Origin: Ottowia flava
GTDB taxonomy: Bacteria; Pseudomonadota; Gammaproteobacteria; Burkholderiales; Burkholderiaceae_C
Direction: 5' to 3'
Assembly (NCBI RefSeq): GCF_042680565.1
Contig: NZ_JBHUEJ010000033.1
Coordinates: 24,660-88,659 of the forward strand
DNA length: 64,000 bases
This document shows, one piece after another, positions 53,272 to 61,568 of the stretch. The translations under genes were made by a program, and so were the position numbers. The notes below the pieces were generated by a model that saw only the letters and a list, made by a program, of their open reading frames with translations, searched no databases and was not told the origin of the DNA. Each line of letters begins with the position of its first letter. Within the stretch, counting starts at the first letter, position 1.

Positions 53272-53690
53272 ACGGCGCCGCGCCGACAGCCCAAGCGCCA
53301 GCCACACCCCTGCCGCCCGCCTGCAGCACGCGCCCGCTGCAGGCGCGCCGCCAGATCAAGAAGGTGGGCGATGAGCTGGTGCGCCAGTACGGCAAGCTGC
53401 GCTACTACACGGTGGAACAGGTGCGGCGCGCCAACCAGCGCCAGGCCATCCCGCTCGACGTGGGTTGCTGGTCGCACGCTTTCTTCAACACCCACGCCGA
53501 CTTCGACCGCCTGCACGCGGGCAGCGGCCAGGCCTGTAACTACGCCGCCATGAAGGCAGAGCTGACCGAGGCGCTGAGCGTAGACAGTGTGCAGGTCGAC
53601 GCGGCGTCATGGCTGGATTTCGACTGGGATCTGTCGTGGCTGGAGCTGCCCGACCTGGACTGGTCGATCTTCGACTTTTTCGACCTTTGA
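53268..53690 (+). CDS. Unknown protein coupled to the YbjQ-family gene (DUF6559-like)
   Basis: 140 aa, starting within the last codon of the YbjQ gene, so translation is coupled. N-terminal 30 residues are Pro/Ala-rich; then ARRQIKKVGDELVRQYGKLR, YYTVEQVRRANQRQAIPLDV and GCWSHAFFNTHADFDRLHAG, which I associate, without certainty, with DUF6559. The C-terminus is strikingly acidic and aromatic (LDFDWDLSWLELPDLDWSIF DFFDL). No signal peptide. Function unknown. Confidence 0.72.
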   Translation: MNGAAPTAQAPATPLPPACSTRPLQARRQIKKVGDELVRQYGKLRYYTVEQVRRANQRQAIPLDVGCWSHAFFNTHADFDRLHAGSGQACNYAAMKAELTEALSVDSVQVDAASWLDFDWDLSWLELPDLDWSIFDFFDL

Positions 53691-53726
53691 TGCGTCAGGC
53701 GCAGCGCGACCCTGCCGGGCAAACGC

Positions 53727-53773
53727 TCTGAATTGCATAGCTGCCAGCGTAAGCGCCACTGAGGTAAAAGCCG
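53727..53773 (-). repeat. Dispersed modular repeat, B-like
   Basis: Plus strand reads TCTGAATTGCATAGCTGCCA, then GCGTAAGCGCCACTGAGGTA and AAAGCC. It is the reverse orientation of a B-type copy (CATAGCTG...GCGTAAGCGC), after the stop codon at 53690. Confidence 0.6.
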
Positions 53774-53835
53774 TATTTCTTTCTCCATGATCGAGGGAAT
53801 GCGCCGCCGCAGCGCCTGCCAGCGCGCCACCCCCT

Positions 53836-53868
53836 AGAATCGCCAGCTATTACAAGTTGTAGCGACTC
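53836..53868 (+). repeat. Truncated dispersed repeat before the rhomboid gene
   Basis: Only the right end of the unit remains: GAATCGCCAGCTATTACAAG, then TTGTAGCGAC. The AGCTAT(T)ACAA part matches full copies. It lies in the 250-bp gap 53691-53940, which otherwise shows no gene. Confidence 0.5.
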
Positions 53869-53940
53869 GCGGATCGTGCGCGCCGGTGCCTGGCGCCGCG
53901 CGGCCCCGACCGGACGGCGCAGGAGAGGGCGCCTCGCGCC

Positions 53941-55464
53941 ATGTTCATCGCCATCCCGCTGGAAACCAAGCCGTCCTGGCGCTCGCCGCCGTGGATGACG
54001 CTGCTGCTGATCGCCATCAACTGCTGGGTGTTCTTCGCCTGGCAGGTGCCGGAAGAACGCGCGGTGCAGCGCGCGGCCGAGCGCTACCAGCACACGCCGC
54101 TGCCGAAGATCGAGCTGCCGTTGTACGCACAGGAGCTGGATCGACGGGCTGCCGCCTCGGGCAAGGCGCGCGACCGCCGGCGCGCCGACGCCGTCGAGCA
54201 GGCACAGCGCGCCGACATGGTCGAGTTGGTCTACCAGGCCATGTGGCATGACAGCGCCTTCCGCGAGCGCCTGCTGGACGGCCGGCTGATCGGCCCGGGC
54301 GACCCGCGCCACGCAGACTGGAAGGCCGCGCGCGACGCCTTCACGCCGACCGAGCCCGCCCGCTTCACCGAACGTTGGTCGCAAAACCATGACGCCAACG
54401 CGCCGTTTCGCCCCATCACCTGGCTGACCAACACCTTCCTGCACGGCGGCGTGGGGCACCTGGTGGGCAACATGGTCTTCCTGTTCCTGTTTGGCTTCAC
54501 GCTGGAAATGGCGCTGGGGCGCGGCCTGTACCTGGCGTGCTACCTGCTGGGCGGCATCGGCGCGTCGGCGCTGGCGGCCTGGGTGTACGCGGGCAACGGC
54601 GGGCTGGGCCTGGGCGCGTCGGGCGCGGTGTCGGCGCTGATGGGCATGTACGTGGTGCTGTACCGGCTGCGGCGCATCCCGTTTTTCTACATGCTGTTCT
54701 TCTACTTCAACTACGCGCGCTGGCCGGCGCTGGTCATGCTGCCGGTGTGGATGGCGTTTGAGCTGGTGCAGCACCTGATGGGCGGCGCGCAGGTGGCCTA
54801 CATGGCGCACCTGGGCGGGCTGATCACCGGCGCGCTGCTGATGGCGCTGATCATGGCCACGCGCCGCGTGGAGGCGCCCAGTGCCCCTGCGCCGAGCCAA
54901 GCCGATGCGGCGGCGGCTGCGCGCCATGCCGAGCTGAAGCCGCTGGTCGACAAGGCCCGCGCGCTGACGCAGAGCCTGCGTTTTGCCGACGCTGCGCTGG
55001 TCTGGCAGCGCGCCGCGCGCCTCGCGCCAACCGACCCGGAGCTGCTGCGCGCCTGGTTTGACGCGGCCCGGCACGACCCGGCCAGCGACAGCTTTCACGC
55101 CGCGGCGCGGCAGATCTTCAAGCTGTCGACCCGCCACGCGCCGCACCGGCGCCTTCAGGTGGAAAGCTACCGCGTGTACTTGGACCGCGCCAAACCCGGC
55201 ATTCGCATCAGCCCGGCGACGCTGCAGCAGCTGGTGCGCAGCTTCGTGCTGGAAGGGGAAATCCACGACGCCGAGCAACTGGCGCGCGTGCTGGCGCGCA
55301 GCGCGCCGCCTCCCGAGGGCTGGCTGGACACGTTCGAATTGCTGATCAACGCCCAGATGAAGGCCGGGCGCCACCAGCAGGCACAGACCTGGCTGCCGCT
55401 CTTGGAGCGGCACGCGCCGCACGAGGCACTGACGCGGCGCCTGGCGGGGCAGGGCGCAAGCTGA
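53941..55464 (+). CDS. Rhomboid-family intramembrane serine protease with TPR-like C-terminus
   Basis: 507 aa. Seen: first span WMTLLLIAINCWVFFAWQVP, a hydrophilic region of about 110 residues, then HGGVGHLVGNMVFLFLFGFT (conserved His/Asn), catalytic Ser227 in LGLGASGAVSALMGMYVVLY and His290 in YMAHLGGLITGAL, forming the Ser-His dyad. It cuts membrane protein substrates within the bilayer. The C-terminal 200 residues form helical, TPR-like pairs (ALVWQRAARLAPTDPELLRA) in the cytoplasm. Both features are seen in some betaproteobacterial rhomboids. It converges with a membrane gene at 55562; a repeat lies between. Confidence 0.9.
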   Translation: MFIAIPLETKPSWRSPPWMTLLLIAINCWVFFAWQVPEERAVQRAAERYQHTPLPKIELPLYAQELDRRAAASGKARDRRRADAVEQAQRADMVELVYQAMWHDSAFRERLLDGRLIGPGDPRHADWKAARDAFTPTEPARFTERWSQNHDANAPFRPITWLTNTFLHGGVGHLVGNMVFLFLFGFTLEMALGRGLYLACYLLGGIGASALAAWVYAGNGGLGLGASGAVSALMGMYVVLYRLRRIPFFYMLFFYFNYARWPALVMLPVWMAFELVQHLMGGAQVAYMAHLGGLITGALLMALIMATRRVEAPSAPAPSQADAAAAARHAELKPLVDKARALTQSLRFADAALVWQRAARLAPTDPELLRAWFDAARHDPASDSFHAAARQIFKLSTRHAPHRRLQVESYRVYLDRAKPGIRISPATLQQLVRSFVLEGEIHDAEQLARVLARSAPPPEGWLDTFELLINAQMKAGRHQQAQTWLPLLERHAPHEALTRRLAGQGAS

Positions 55465-55510
55465 GAAGGGGGCGCGTGGCGCCGATCAGGCCCGGGTCGT
55501 CACGCTGAAA

Positions 55511-55575
55511 ATTTCAAGCCAAATCGACCGCTGGCCCTACAACCACCGGCGCAGGCAGCTATCAGGAAGATAGCT
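55511..55575 (+). repeat. Dispersed modular repeat (A), best-formed copy, supplying a stop codon
   Basis: Reads ATTTCAAGCCAAATCGACCG, then CTGGCCCTACAACCACCGGC and GCAGGCAGCTATCAGGAAGATAGC. Core, left module and end hairpin are all present. The TCA at 55562-55564 is the stop codon (TGA, minus strand) of the membrane-TPR gene, so its last few residues are encoded by the repeat. Confidence 0.88.
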
Positions 55576-56887
55576 TTTCGAGCTCGTCGCGCAGCACCCA
55601 GGCGGCTTCCTGCGTCGACGGGTGGTCGGGGTAGCGGCGCTGCATGGCCTGCATCACCGGCATGGCCTTGTCGCCCTTGCCCAGGCCTTGCTTGAGCGCG
55701 CGGATGATCAACTCGTAGGCGCGCGGGATCTCCACCACGCCAGGGTAATGCCGGTCAAAGCCGCGCAGCAGGGCGATGGTCTGCTTGGCGTCCATGCGCT
55801 TCCAGGCCTGTTCGGCCAGGGCGAGCGTGGTGTCGGCCTTGTCGATGGCGAAGTCGGGGATCCGCTTCAGCACGGCGGCGTGCGCTTCTAGCGCCTCGGG
55901 GCCCAGCTTGCGGATCAGCAGCAGCGGCAGGTAGCGCTGGGTGTGGTCGCGCAGCCGGCCGGAATGCACGTCGTCCAGCAGCAGCACGCGGTGGTAGCGG
56001 CGCTGGTCAGAAACGTTGTCAAAGCCCACGCGCGCCCATTCGCGCGCCTGGGCGATGGCGCCGTTCAGATCGCCTTTTTGCACCAGCTCGGCCACTTCCG
56101 CGTCGCGCACTTGGGCTTCGGTCTTGACCGGACGCGCGGCCACGGCGGCGGCGTCGGGTTCGGGCTCGCGCAGCAGGTCGATGTCGAGCGACCCGTGGTG
56201 CTGGTACATCACGTAGCCGATCAGTGCGGCCATCACCCACAGGAAGTACACCGCGCAGAAGGTCAGCATGGGCAGCAGCAGCCAGCCCGGCGTGATCGGC
56301 AGCAGCAGCTCGACCGCCTTGGGGAAGCCCGCTTGCAGCAGGAACAGGAACAGGCAGAGCAACAGATATTGCGCGCCGATGTCGGTCATGGTGCCCAGCA
56401 GCTCGAACGGGTTGAGCGCCGCGCGCAGGCTGGCCGACTGGATCAGCACCATCAGCGTGGCGGGCAGCAGCAGCGACGACACCAGCGATGCCAGCAAGCC
56501 CAGCCACTCGTTCTGGCTGCCCAGAAAGCCGATCACCAAGCCATGCACCAGCAGGACGGCGAAGAACTTCCAGGGCAGGACCTTCCAGTCCGGGTCGTTC
56601 AGCGCGTTGGTGTAGTCGCGGCTGTGCAGCACGCCGCGCGAGGCCAGCGCCGCCACCTTGAAGGCGTAGCGGCTCGCGCCCAGCAGCAGGCCGATGGCGA
56701 TCAGGATGCGCGCCACCCAGGGCAAAAACAACCCAAAACTGCCCAGCGCCAGCAGCGTCATGAAGATCAGCGGCTCGACCTGGAACGGGAACAGGAAGAA
56801 GTTGTTCAACCGCTGCCAGAACGGCGCGATCGCCGCCGGGCGTTCGTCGTCATCGGAGAGGGAGGCAGGGGCAGAAAGGGCGGCCAT
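55562..56887 (-). CDS. Multi-span membrane protein with C-terminal TPR-like region
   Basis: 441 aa. Seen: five or six hydrophobic segments in the first 240 residues (EPLIFMTLLALGSFGLFLPW, ILIAIGLLLGASRYAF, FFAVLLVHGLVIGFL, YLLLCLFLFLLQAGFP, LLPMLTFCAVYFLWVMAALI), then a cytoplasmic helical region (AEVAELVQKGDLNGAIAQAR, ALKQGLGKGDKAMPVMQAMQ). I do not recognise a named family; the membrane part resembles DUF4013-type proteins. ATG 56887 (MAALSAPASL) is chosen over the longer frame at 56953. The stop codon comes from a dispersed repeat. The upstream gap 56888-57209 holds a repeat and a terminator. Confidence 0.75.
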   Translation of the reverse strand: MAALSAPASLSDDDERPAAIAPFWQRLNNFFLFPFQVEPLIFMTLLALGSFGLFLPWVARILIAIGLLLGASRYAFKVAALASRGVLHSRDYTNALNDPDWKVLPWKFFAVLLVHGLVIGFLGSQNEWLGLLASLVSSLLLPATLMVLIQSASLRAALNPFELLGTMTDIGAQYLLLCLFLFLLQAGFPKAVELLLPITPGWLLLPMLTFCAVYFLWVMAALIGYVMYQHHGSLDIDLLREPEPDAAAVAARPVKTEAQVRDAEVAELVQKGDLNGAIAQAREWARVGFDNVSDQRRYHRVLLLDDVHSGRLRDHTQRYLPLLLIRKLGPEALEAHAAVLKRIPDFAIDKADTTLALAEQAWKRMDAKQTIALLRGFDRHYPGVVEIPRAYELIIRALKQGLGKGDKAMPVMQAMQRRYPDHPSTQEAAWVLRDELEKLSS

Positions 56888-57079
56888 GGGGTACAGCAGG
56901 CAAGGGTGAAAGGACGCGGTTACCCCCAGACGGAGCGACGGCGGCAGCCGCAATTGTGTCAGAACGCTACGAAATACGGGGTGGGGCCGCTGGATATCGG
57001 CCAGGCGGTGGGGTCAAGCCGCTGTGCGGCGACGGACGCTGGCTGGCCCATCCATGCCAGATCGTCGATTTGTTGAATT

Positions 57080-57133
57080 AGATGGGCCCAAAGACAAAGA
57101 CCTGTCTGCGCTGGCAGCTACTGTAAGCATAGC
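57080..57133 (+). repeat. Diverged copy of the dispersed repeat
   Basis: Reads GATGGGCCCAAAGACAAAGA, then CCTGTCTGCGCTGGCAGCTA and CTGTAAGCATAGC. Right module (GGCAGCTA) and end hairpin (GCTACTGTAAGCATAGC) are recognisable; the middle is different. In the 322-bp gap before the VOC-protein gene. Confidence 0.5.
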
Positions 57134-57137
57134 TGAC

Positions 57138-57178
57138 CATGCCTTGCCCAGGCATGAAAAGGCGGTCAATGACCGCCT
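57138..57178 (-). terminator. Terminator of the aromatic catabolic cluster
   Basis: On the minus strand AGGCGGTCA-T-TGACCGCCT (57160-57178, perfect 9-bp arms) is followed by TTTTCATG; a second hairpin CATGCC-TGGGCAA-GGCATG (57138-57156) follows at once. It starts 32 bases after the stop of the VOC-protein gene at 57210. Confidence 0.88.
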
Positions 57179-57209
57179 GGTTCGGGGCGAGGGCGCTTGC
57201 GTCGCCGCG

Positions 57210-57755
57210 TCAGTGCGACTCGACCGCGCTGCCGTCGTGCATCCAGCGCGCGTGCTGCGGCGCTTTCTTGGTGCGGTCCCACTCATTGAGCATGTCCCAC
57301 TTGACGGCATCCAGCGCCTTGTTCATCTGCGGCGTGGCGGTGTCGACGGCCAGCTCCAGGCGGTGGCCAGAGGGGTCGAAAAAGTAGATGGACTTGAAGA
57401 TGGTGTGGTCCGTGGGACCGATCACGCCGATGCCATCGGCTTCCAGTTTGGCCTTGACTTTGTCCAGCGTCTCCATCGAATCGACCTTCAGCGCCAGGTG
57501 CTGGGTCCAGGCCGGGGTGTTCTCGTCGCGGCCCATCTCGGGGCGGGTTGGCAGCTCGAAGAACGCCAGCACGTTGCCGTTGCCCGCGTCCAGGAAGATG
57601 TGCATGTACGGGTCCGGCTCCTTGGTGGAGGGGACTTCGTTCTCGGCGATCGCCAGGATGAAATCCATGTCGAGGTACTTCTGGTACCACTCGACGGTCT
57701 GCTTGGCGTTCTTGCAGCGGTAGGCGACGTGGTGGATGCGGTCGATGAAGGGCAT
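57210..57755 (-). CDS. VOC-family (glyoxalase/dioxygenase fold) protein
   Basis: 181 aa. Seen: MPFIDRIHHVAYRCKNAKQT with the N-terminal metal histidine, VEWYQKYLDMDFILAIAENE, PAWTQHLALKVDSMETLDKV and FKSIYFFDPSGHRLELAVDT with the C-terminal glutamate. The pattern fits a vicinal-oxygen-chelate protein such as an extradiol dioxygenase-like or glyoxalase enzyme. It is the last gene of a minus-strand cluster (MBL protein?, FAD monooxygenase, DUF2783, VOC), which suggests breakdown of a hydroxylated aromatic acid. ATG 57755 has AAGGAGACC before it. The reaction is not established. Confidence 0.85.
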   Translation of the reverse strand: MPFIDRIHHVAYRCKNAKQTVEWYQKYLDMDFILAIAENEVPSTKEPDPYMHIFLDAGNGNVLAFFELPTRPEMGRDENTPAWTQHLALKVDSMETLDKVKAKLEADGIGVIGPTDHTIFKSIYFFDPSGHRLELAVDTATPQMNKALDAVKWDMLNEWDRTKKAPQHARWMHDGSAVESH

Positions 57756-57787
57756 GGCTAAGGTCTCCTTGCGTCGGTAGCGGTCAA

Positions 57788-58021
57788 TCAATCCATTTGA
57801 ACATCGGCGCGCGCGATCTGCATGGCTTCGCGCAGCACGGCAATGTCGCCGATGTGGTTGGACAGCAGCAGGATCAGGCGCGCGTTGACGACGGCGCTCT
57901 GATCGTCGCTCAGCTCGCGGTGCATCTCGATCAGCGCTTCATAGAAGTCGTCGCCCGGCGAGAAGGTCTGGAAGTAGCGCTTGCCGGCTTCGCGGAAATT
58001 GGGGTCGGTGTTCAGGGGCAT
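57788..58021 (-). CDS. DUF2783-family small protein
   Basis: 77 aa. Seen: FREAGKRYFQTFSPGDDFYE ALIEMHRELSDDQSAVVNAR and LILLLSNHIGDIAVLREAMQ, the DUF2783 pattern, predicted all-helical and soluble. The family is found next to FAD monooxygenases of aromatic pathways, as here: 15 bp after the monooxygenase gene and 32 bp before the VOC gene. A role as accessory or small subunit is inferred only from context. Confidence 0.85.
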   Translation of the reverse strand: MPLNTDPNFREAGKRYFQTFSPGDDFYEALIEMHRELSDDQSAVVNARLILLLSNHIGDIAVLREAMQIARADVQMD

Positions 58022-58036
58022 GGCAGACCTCGGGTT

Positions 58037-59716
58037 TCAGGCGTTGCAGGTGGCACGCGCCAGCGCGGCCTGGGCACGGGCGGCGTCAAAGCCGCGCCAG
58101 CGGGCGGCCACGTGCTGGTCGGGGCGCAGCAGGTAGGTGCTGCCGGGCGCCAGGTCGTAGCGCTCGCGCACGCAGCCTTCGGCGTCGGTCAGCGTCTTCA
58201 GGCCGGCGCCGGCCTGGCCGCGCGGGGCGACCACCACGGCTTCAATGCCGATCGGCAGACGGTTCAGCGCCGCCAGGCCGTCCAGCGTCGCCGCGTCGAT
58301 CTGGCTGGCGTCGTCGGTGTAGTACAGCAGCTGGAAGCGGTTGCCCAACTGGTGCAGCAGCCACGTGGGCTGCCCTGCGACCTGCACCGGCGCGTCCAGC
58401 AGCGGGGCGCCCGGGATCATGTCGCCGGCAAAGCCGTCGCTGTCGGGCGTGTTCAGGCGCGAATCGGCCAGCCAGCTCGGCACCGAGAGGCGCCCGGAAT
58501 TGACCAGCGCGCGCGCAAACGGGTATTTGCCCGCCAGACTGAGCACGGCGTTGCGAAAGGTCTTGCTGGTGGCGCTCTTGGGCGTGATGAAGTCGGTGGA
58601 GCGGGTCGAATTGAGCAGGTTCTCGTCCGCCGCGTAGGAGCGCTCTTCGTGGTAGCTGTCCAGCAGCGTGGCGGGCGCCTGGCCAGCCATGACCAGCTTG
58701 AGCTTCCAGCTCAGGTTGTCGGCGTCCTGGATGCCGCTGTTGGCGCCGCGCGCGCCGAAGGGCGAGACCTGGTGCGCCGCGTCGCCCACGAACAGCACGC
58801 GACCATGGGTGAAGCGGTTCATGCGGCGGCACTGGAAGGTGTAGACGCTGACCCATTCCAGCTCGAATTCGCGCTCCGATCCCCCTTGCGCCGCCAGCAT
58901 GGCCTTGATGCGCGGGATGACGTTCTCGGGCTTTTTCTCTTCCACCGGATCGGCCTGCCAGCCGAGCTGGAAGTCGATGCGCCAGACGTTGTCGGCCTGC
59001 TTGTGCAGCAGCACGCTCTGGTTGGGGTGAAAGGGCGGGTCGAACCAGAACCAGCGCTCGGCCGGGAAGTCGGCCTTCATCACCACATCGGCGATCAGAA
59101 AGCGGTCCATGAAGACCTTGCCGTCGATGTCCAGGCCCAGCATGGTGCGGACCGGGCTGCGCGCGCCGTCGGCCACCACCAGCCAATCGGTCGTCAGCGT
59201 GTAGGGGCCATCGGGCGTTTCGACCTGCAGCGTGACGCGCTCGGCGCCGGGCGCGACGGCCGTCACCTTGCTCTTGAAGCGCTTGTGCAGCTGCGGCAGC
59301 TCGTCCGAGCGCTGCACCAGAAACTCTTCCAGGTAGTACTGCTGCAGGTTGATCATGCCGGGGCGCAGGTGGCGGTCCTGCGGGCGCAGGTTGAAGTTGA
59401 ACACCTCGCCTTCGCCAAAGAAGGTGCGGCCCACGTCCCAGCTGACGCCCTTGTCGACAAAGCGGTTGTCGCAGCCGATGCGGTCCAGCACCTCCAGCGT
59501 GCGCTTGGCGTAGCACACGCCGCGCGAGCCGATCGACACCGTGTCGTCGTCGTCCAGCAGCAGCACGTCCTGCCCCTGCTGCGCCAGATCGATCGCCGTC
59601 GTCAGCCCCACCGGGCCGGCGCCGATGACGATCACCGGGTAATGCCCGGGGCGCCCTTCGGCAATCTCCGGCGGCCGCTCGTATGTGAACTTGGGGTAGG
59701 TGAAGGTCTTTTGCAC
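58037..59716 (-). CDS. FAD-dependent aromatic monooxygenase (PheA/TfdB/MhpA type)
   Basis: 559 aa flavoprotein hydroxylase. Seen: FAD-binding YPVIVIGAGPVGLTTAIDLA, the DG motif ADGARSPVRTMLGLDIDG, and GRVLFVGDAAHQVSPFGARG (GD motif), all typical of single-component hydroxylases acting on phenolic or hydroxyphenyl-acid substrates with NAD(P)H and O2. A thioredoxin-like C-terminal domain follows. Start GTG 59716 (VQKTFTYPKFTYERPP) is chosen because AGGAGA lies seven bases upstream; the frame is open to 59917 through repeat sequence. Cluster partners are DUF2783, a VOC protein and an MBL-fold protein. Confidence 0.9.
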   Translation of the reverse strand: MQKTFTYPKFTYERPPEIAEGRPGHYPVIVIGAGPVGLTTAIDLAQQGQDVLLLDDDDTVSIGSRGVCYAKRTLEVLDRIGCDNRFVDKGVSWDVGRTFFGEGEVFNFNLRPQDRHLRPGMINLQQYYLEEFLVQRSDELPQLHKRFKSKVTAVAPGAERVTLQVETPDGPYTLTTDWLVVADGARSPVRTMLGLDIDGKVFMDRFLIADVVMKADFPAERWFWFDPPFHPNQSVLLHKQADNVWRIDFQLGWQADPVEEKKPENVIPRIKAMLAAQGGSEREFELEWVSVYTFQCRRMNRFTHGRVLFVGDAAHQVSPFGARGANSGIQDADNLSWKLKLVMAGQAPATLLDSYHEERSYAADENLLNSTRSTDFITPKSATSKTFRNAVLSLAGKYPFARALVNSGRLSVPSWLADSRLNTPDSDGFAGDMIPGAPLLDAPVQVAGQPTWLLHQLGNRFQLLYYTDDASQIDAATLDGLAALNRLPIGIEAVVVAPRGQAGAGLKTLTDAEGCVRERYDLAPGSTYLLRPDQHVAARWRGFDAARAQAALARATCNA

Positions 59717-59748
59717 CTGTGTCTCCTGTGTTCCGGCGATCGGAACGA

Positions 59749-59812
59749 TTTTTAAGTCTTTTTGGCCTCTGGCCCTACAACTACCTGCGCAAGCAGCTAT
59801 CAATTGAGAAGC
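59749..59812 (+). repeat. Dispersed modular repeat (A) before the monooxygenase gene
   Basis: Reads TTTTTAAGTCTTTTTGGCCT, then CTGGCCCTACAACTACCTGC and GCAAGCAGCTATCAATTGAGAAGC. It lies upstream of GTG 59716, between the MBL-fold and monooxygenase genes, so the cluster may be two transcripts. Confidence 0.85.
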
Positions 59813-59887
59813 AATTGCGGTCCCACAAAGCGACGTCGCTGACCGTCCAACCTCGCGCACGCTGCGCAAAGTGCGCACCCGCCCAGC

Positions 59888-59973
59888 GGACGCCATGTGC
59901 GGACCTGCGCCGCACATCGGCGTCGTCCCCCTTGCGCAGCAAAAGAGGGATGGCGCGTCAGCGCCTCAGGGGG
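59888..59973. repeat. Terminator-like repeat (family 2) after the MBL-fold gene
   Basis: GACGCCATGTGCGG / CCGCACATCGGCGTC hairpin (59888-59922), then CCCCCTTGCGCAGCAAAAG and GGCGCGTCAGCGCCTCAGGG, ending directly before the stop codon at 59974. Same order and near-identical right half as 34581-34680. A probable end signal of the MBL-fold transcript. Confidence 0.75.
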
Positions 59974-60939
59974 TTAAACCTTCTGCAGCTCATGCCACAT
60001 CTGCTGATCCCGCTCCGCGGTCCAGATCCGCGGGTCGCGGATGCCGCTGGCCTCGTCGTGCGCACGGGTCACGTCGAAGGGCAGGCAGTGCTCGTAGATG
60101 AAGACCTGAGCGAACTTCGGGTCCATCTTGCTGCGCGTGTGCTTCATGGTGGCGTTCAGGTCCATGCCCTGCGCCACGGCTTCCTGGGCGCTGCTGTAGA
60201 GCGTGCTGACGAAGTCGCGTGTGTAGGCCAGACCTTTGGCGACGGCGTCGGGCGTCATCAGCGTGGGGCCACGGCCGGGCACCAGCTTGTCGAACTTCAT
60301 GGCGGCCAGGTTGTCCAGCGTCTGCGGCCAGTCGGCCAGGTAGGCGTCGCCGGTGTAGCAGGCGGCGTCGGCTTCCACCAGATCGCCCGAGAAGCAGATG
60401 TTCTGGCTGGGCAGGTAGACGATGGTGTCGCCCTTGGTGTGGCCGCGGCCCACCTGCTTGATCTTGACCTCCAGCTTGCCCAGCCACACGGTCATCTCGC
60501 CGGTGAAGGTCATGGTGGGCCAGGTCAGGCCGGGCACGCTTTCGACGGCCTGGAACAGGCGCGGGAAGCGGCCGATCTCCGAATCCATATCCTGCTGGCC
60601 GCGCTCGACGATCAGGTCCCAGGTGTCGTGGCTGGCGATGATCTGCTCCAAGCCTTCGTTCTTGTACCCACTGGCGCCCAGCACGCGCACGGCGTGGTAG
60701 TGGGTCAGCACCACGTACTTGATGGGCTTGTCGGTGATCTCGCGGATCTTCTGGATGACGCCTTGCGCGGCCACGGGCGTGGCGGTGGCGTCGATGATCA
60801 TGCAGCCGTCGTCACCGATGATGACGCCGGTGTTGGGGTCGCCTTCAGCCGTGTAGGCGTAGGCGTTGTCGCTGAGCTTGTCCCAGCTGATCTGCTTTTC
60901 TTCGAGGTCGGCGTGGGAGGCGAATTTTTTGTCGGCCAT
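59974..60939 (-). CDS. MBL-fold metallo-hydrolase with degenerate metal motif
   Basis: 321 aa, metallo-beta-lactamase fold. Seen: SDNAYAYTAEGDPNTGVIIG, DDGCMIIDATATP, and LTHYHAVRVLGAS (His80, His82), where the canonical HxHxDH has become HYHAVR, losing the Asp and third His; later VKIKQVGRGHTKGDTIVYLP (His) and ICFSGDLVEADAACYTGDAY (Asp) are kept. Metal binding may be reduced to one site, or the enzyme may act differently. It is the first gene on the minus strand before the monooxygenase cluster, with a family-2 repeat and a repeat copy between. Substrate unknown. Confidence 0.85.
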   Translation of the reverse strand: MADKKFASHADLEEKQISWDKLSDNAYAYTAEGDPNTGVIIGDDGCMIIDATATPVAAQGVIQKIREITDKPIKYVVLTHYHAVRVLGASGYKNEGLEQIIASHDTWDLIVERGQQDMDSEIGRFPRLFQAVESVPGLTWPTMTFTGEMTVWLGKLEVKIKQVGRGHTKGDTIVYLPSQNICFSGDLVEADAACYTGDAYLADWPQTLDNLAAMKFDKLVPGRGPTLMTPDAVAKGLAYTRDFVSTLYSSAQEAVAQGMDLNATMKHTRSKMDPKFAQVFIYEHCLPFDVTRAHDEASGIRDPRIWTAERDQQMWHELQKV

Positions 60940-60990
60940 GGGGATGCGGTCTCCGTGGGGTGGGAATCGGTGGGCCGGATTGTGCGCGCG

Positions 60991-61020
60991 AATTATCTAT
61001 TCGTCAATTCGTTCGTTAAT
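60991..61020. promoter_or_regulatory. AT-rich element with ATTCGT repeats upstream of the MBL-fold gene
   Basis: The stretch AATTATCTATTCGTCAATTC followed by GTTCGTTAAT is unusually AT-rich for this chromosome and holds three TTCGT motifs (61000-61015). It lies 50-80 bases upstream of ATG 60939. It is a reasonable place for the promoter and a regulator site, perhaps for the IclR protein encoded at 61569; this is a guess from position. Confidence 0.3.
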
Positions 61021-61083
61021 GTTTAATTTCAGTGGCGGCGCACGCGACCCCGGGTGCCGCCAGGCGCGCAGACCCGAAATACG

Positions 61084-61524
61084 TCAACGCACCGGCATCA
61101 TCTGTTCGAGTTCGCGCGCTCGCGTGGCAGTCATCGCCAACACACAGGCATTGCCCGCCACGCGCGCGGCGGTGCCGCCATCGGGGTCGCCCTGGAAGCG
61201 GCAGTTGGCTTGGCGGTACTGCAGCCACTCGCGCTGCACCGCTTGCAGCTGTTGGCGGCGCGCTGGCTTGAGCGTCTGCTGAAATTGGCGGTAAGCCGCA
61301 TTGAGCCGCTGGTCCTGGCGCTGCAGTTCCACGCCGATGCAATCGATCATCGACGCCGTCACCCCACTGGCCTTGTCCATGCAACTGCGGTAGCTGGCCG
61401 AATAGTCACTGTCATCGGCGTGCGCTGCGGCGCTGAAGGCGCCGAGCAGGCAGGCGAAGGCGGCGGCCGACGCGCTGCAGCGCGCCCACTTACGGGTGGG
61501 GGGAGCGGGGAAATACAGTGCCAT
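61084..61524 (-). CDS. LprI/DUF1311-like exported protein
   Basis: 146 aa. Seen: signal peptide with ARCSASAAAFACLLGAFSA ending near AHA, then SDYSASYRSCMDKASGVTAS MIDCIGVELQRQDQRLNAAY and REWLQYRQANCRFQG with paired cysteines, the LprI/DUF1311 pattern of small periplasmic proteins, some of which inhibit lysozyme. Cys pairs suggest disulfide bonds. ATG 61524 is used (MALYFPAPPTRKWA); the longer frame from 61572 adds non-conserved sequence and overlaps the IclR gene. Confidence 0.82.
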   Translation of the reverse strand: MALYFPAPPTRKWARCSASAAAFACLLGAFSAAAHADDSDYSASYRSCMDKASGVTASMIDCIGVELQRQDQRLNAAYRQFQQTLKPARRQQLQAVQREWLQYRQANCRFQGDPDGGTAARVAGNACVLAMTATRARELEQMMPVR

Positions 61525-61568
61525 GGGTATCGGATGTCCTGAAAAGACGGGCGGATGTGCCCGGTCGA

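Noticed and set aside
58037..59917. A longer monooxygenase starting at 59917
   Set aside because: The extra residues come from the repeat and leader; the GTG at 59716 has a good ribosome binding site and the conserved N-terminus starts there.
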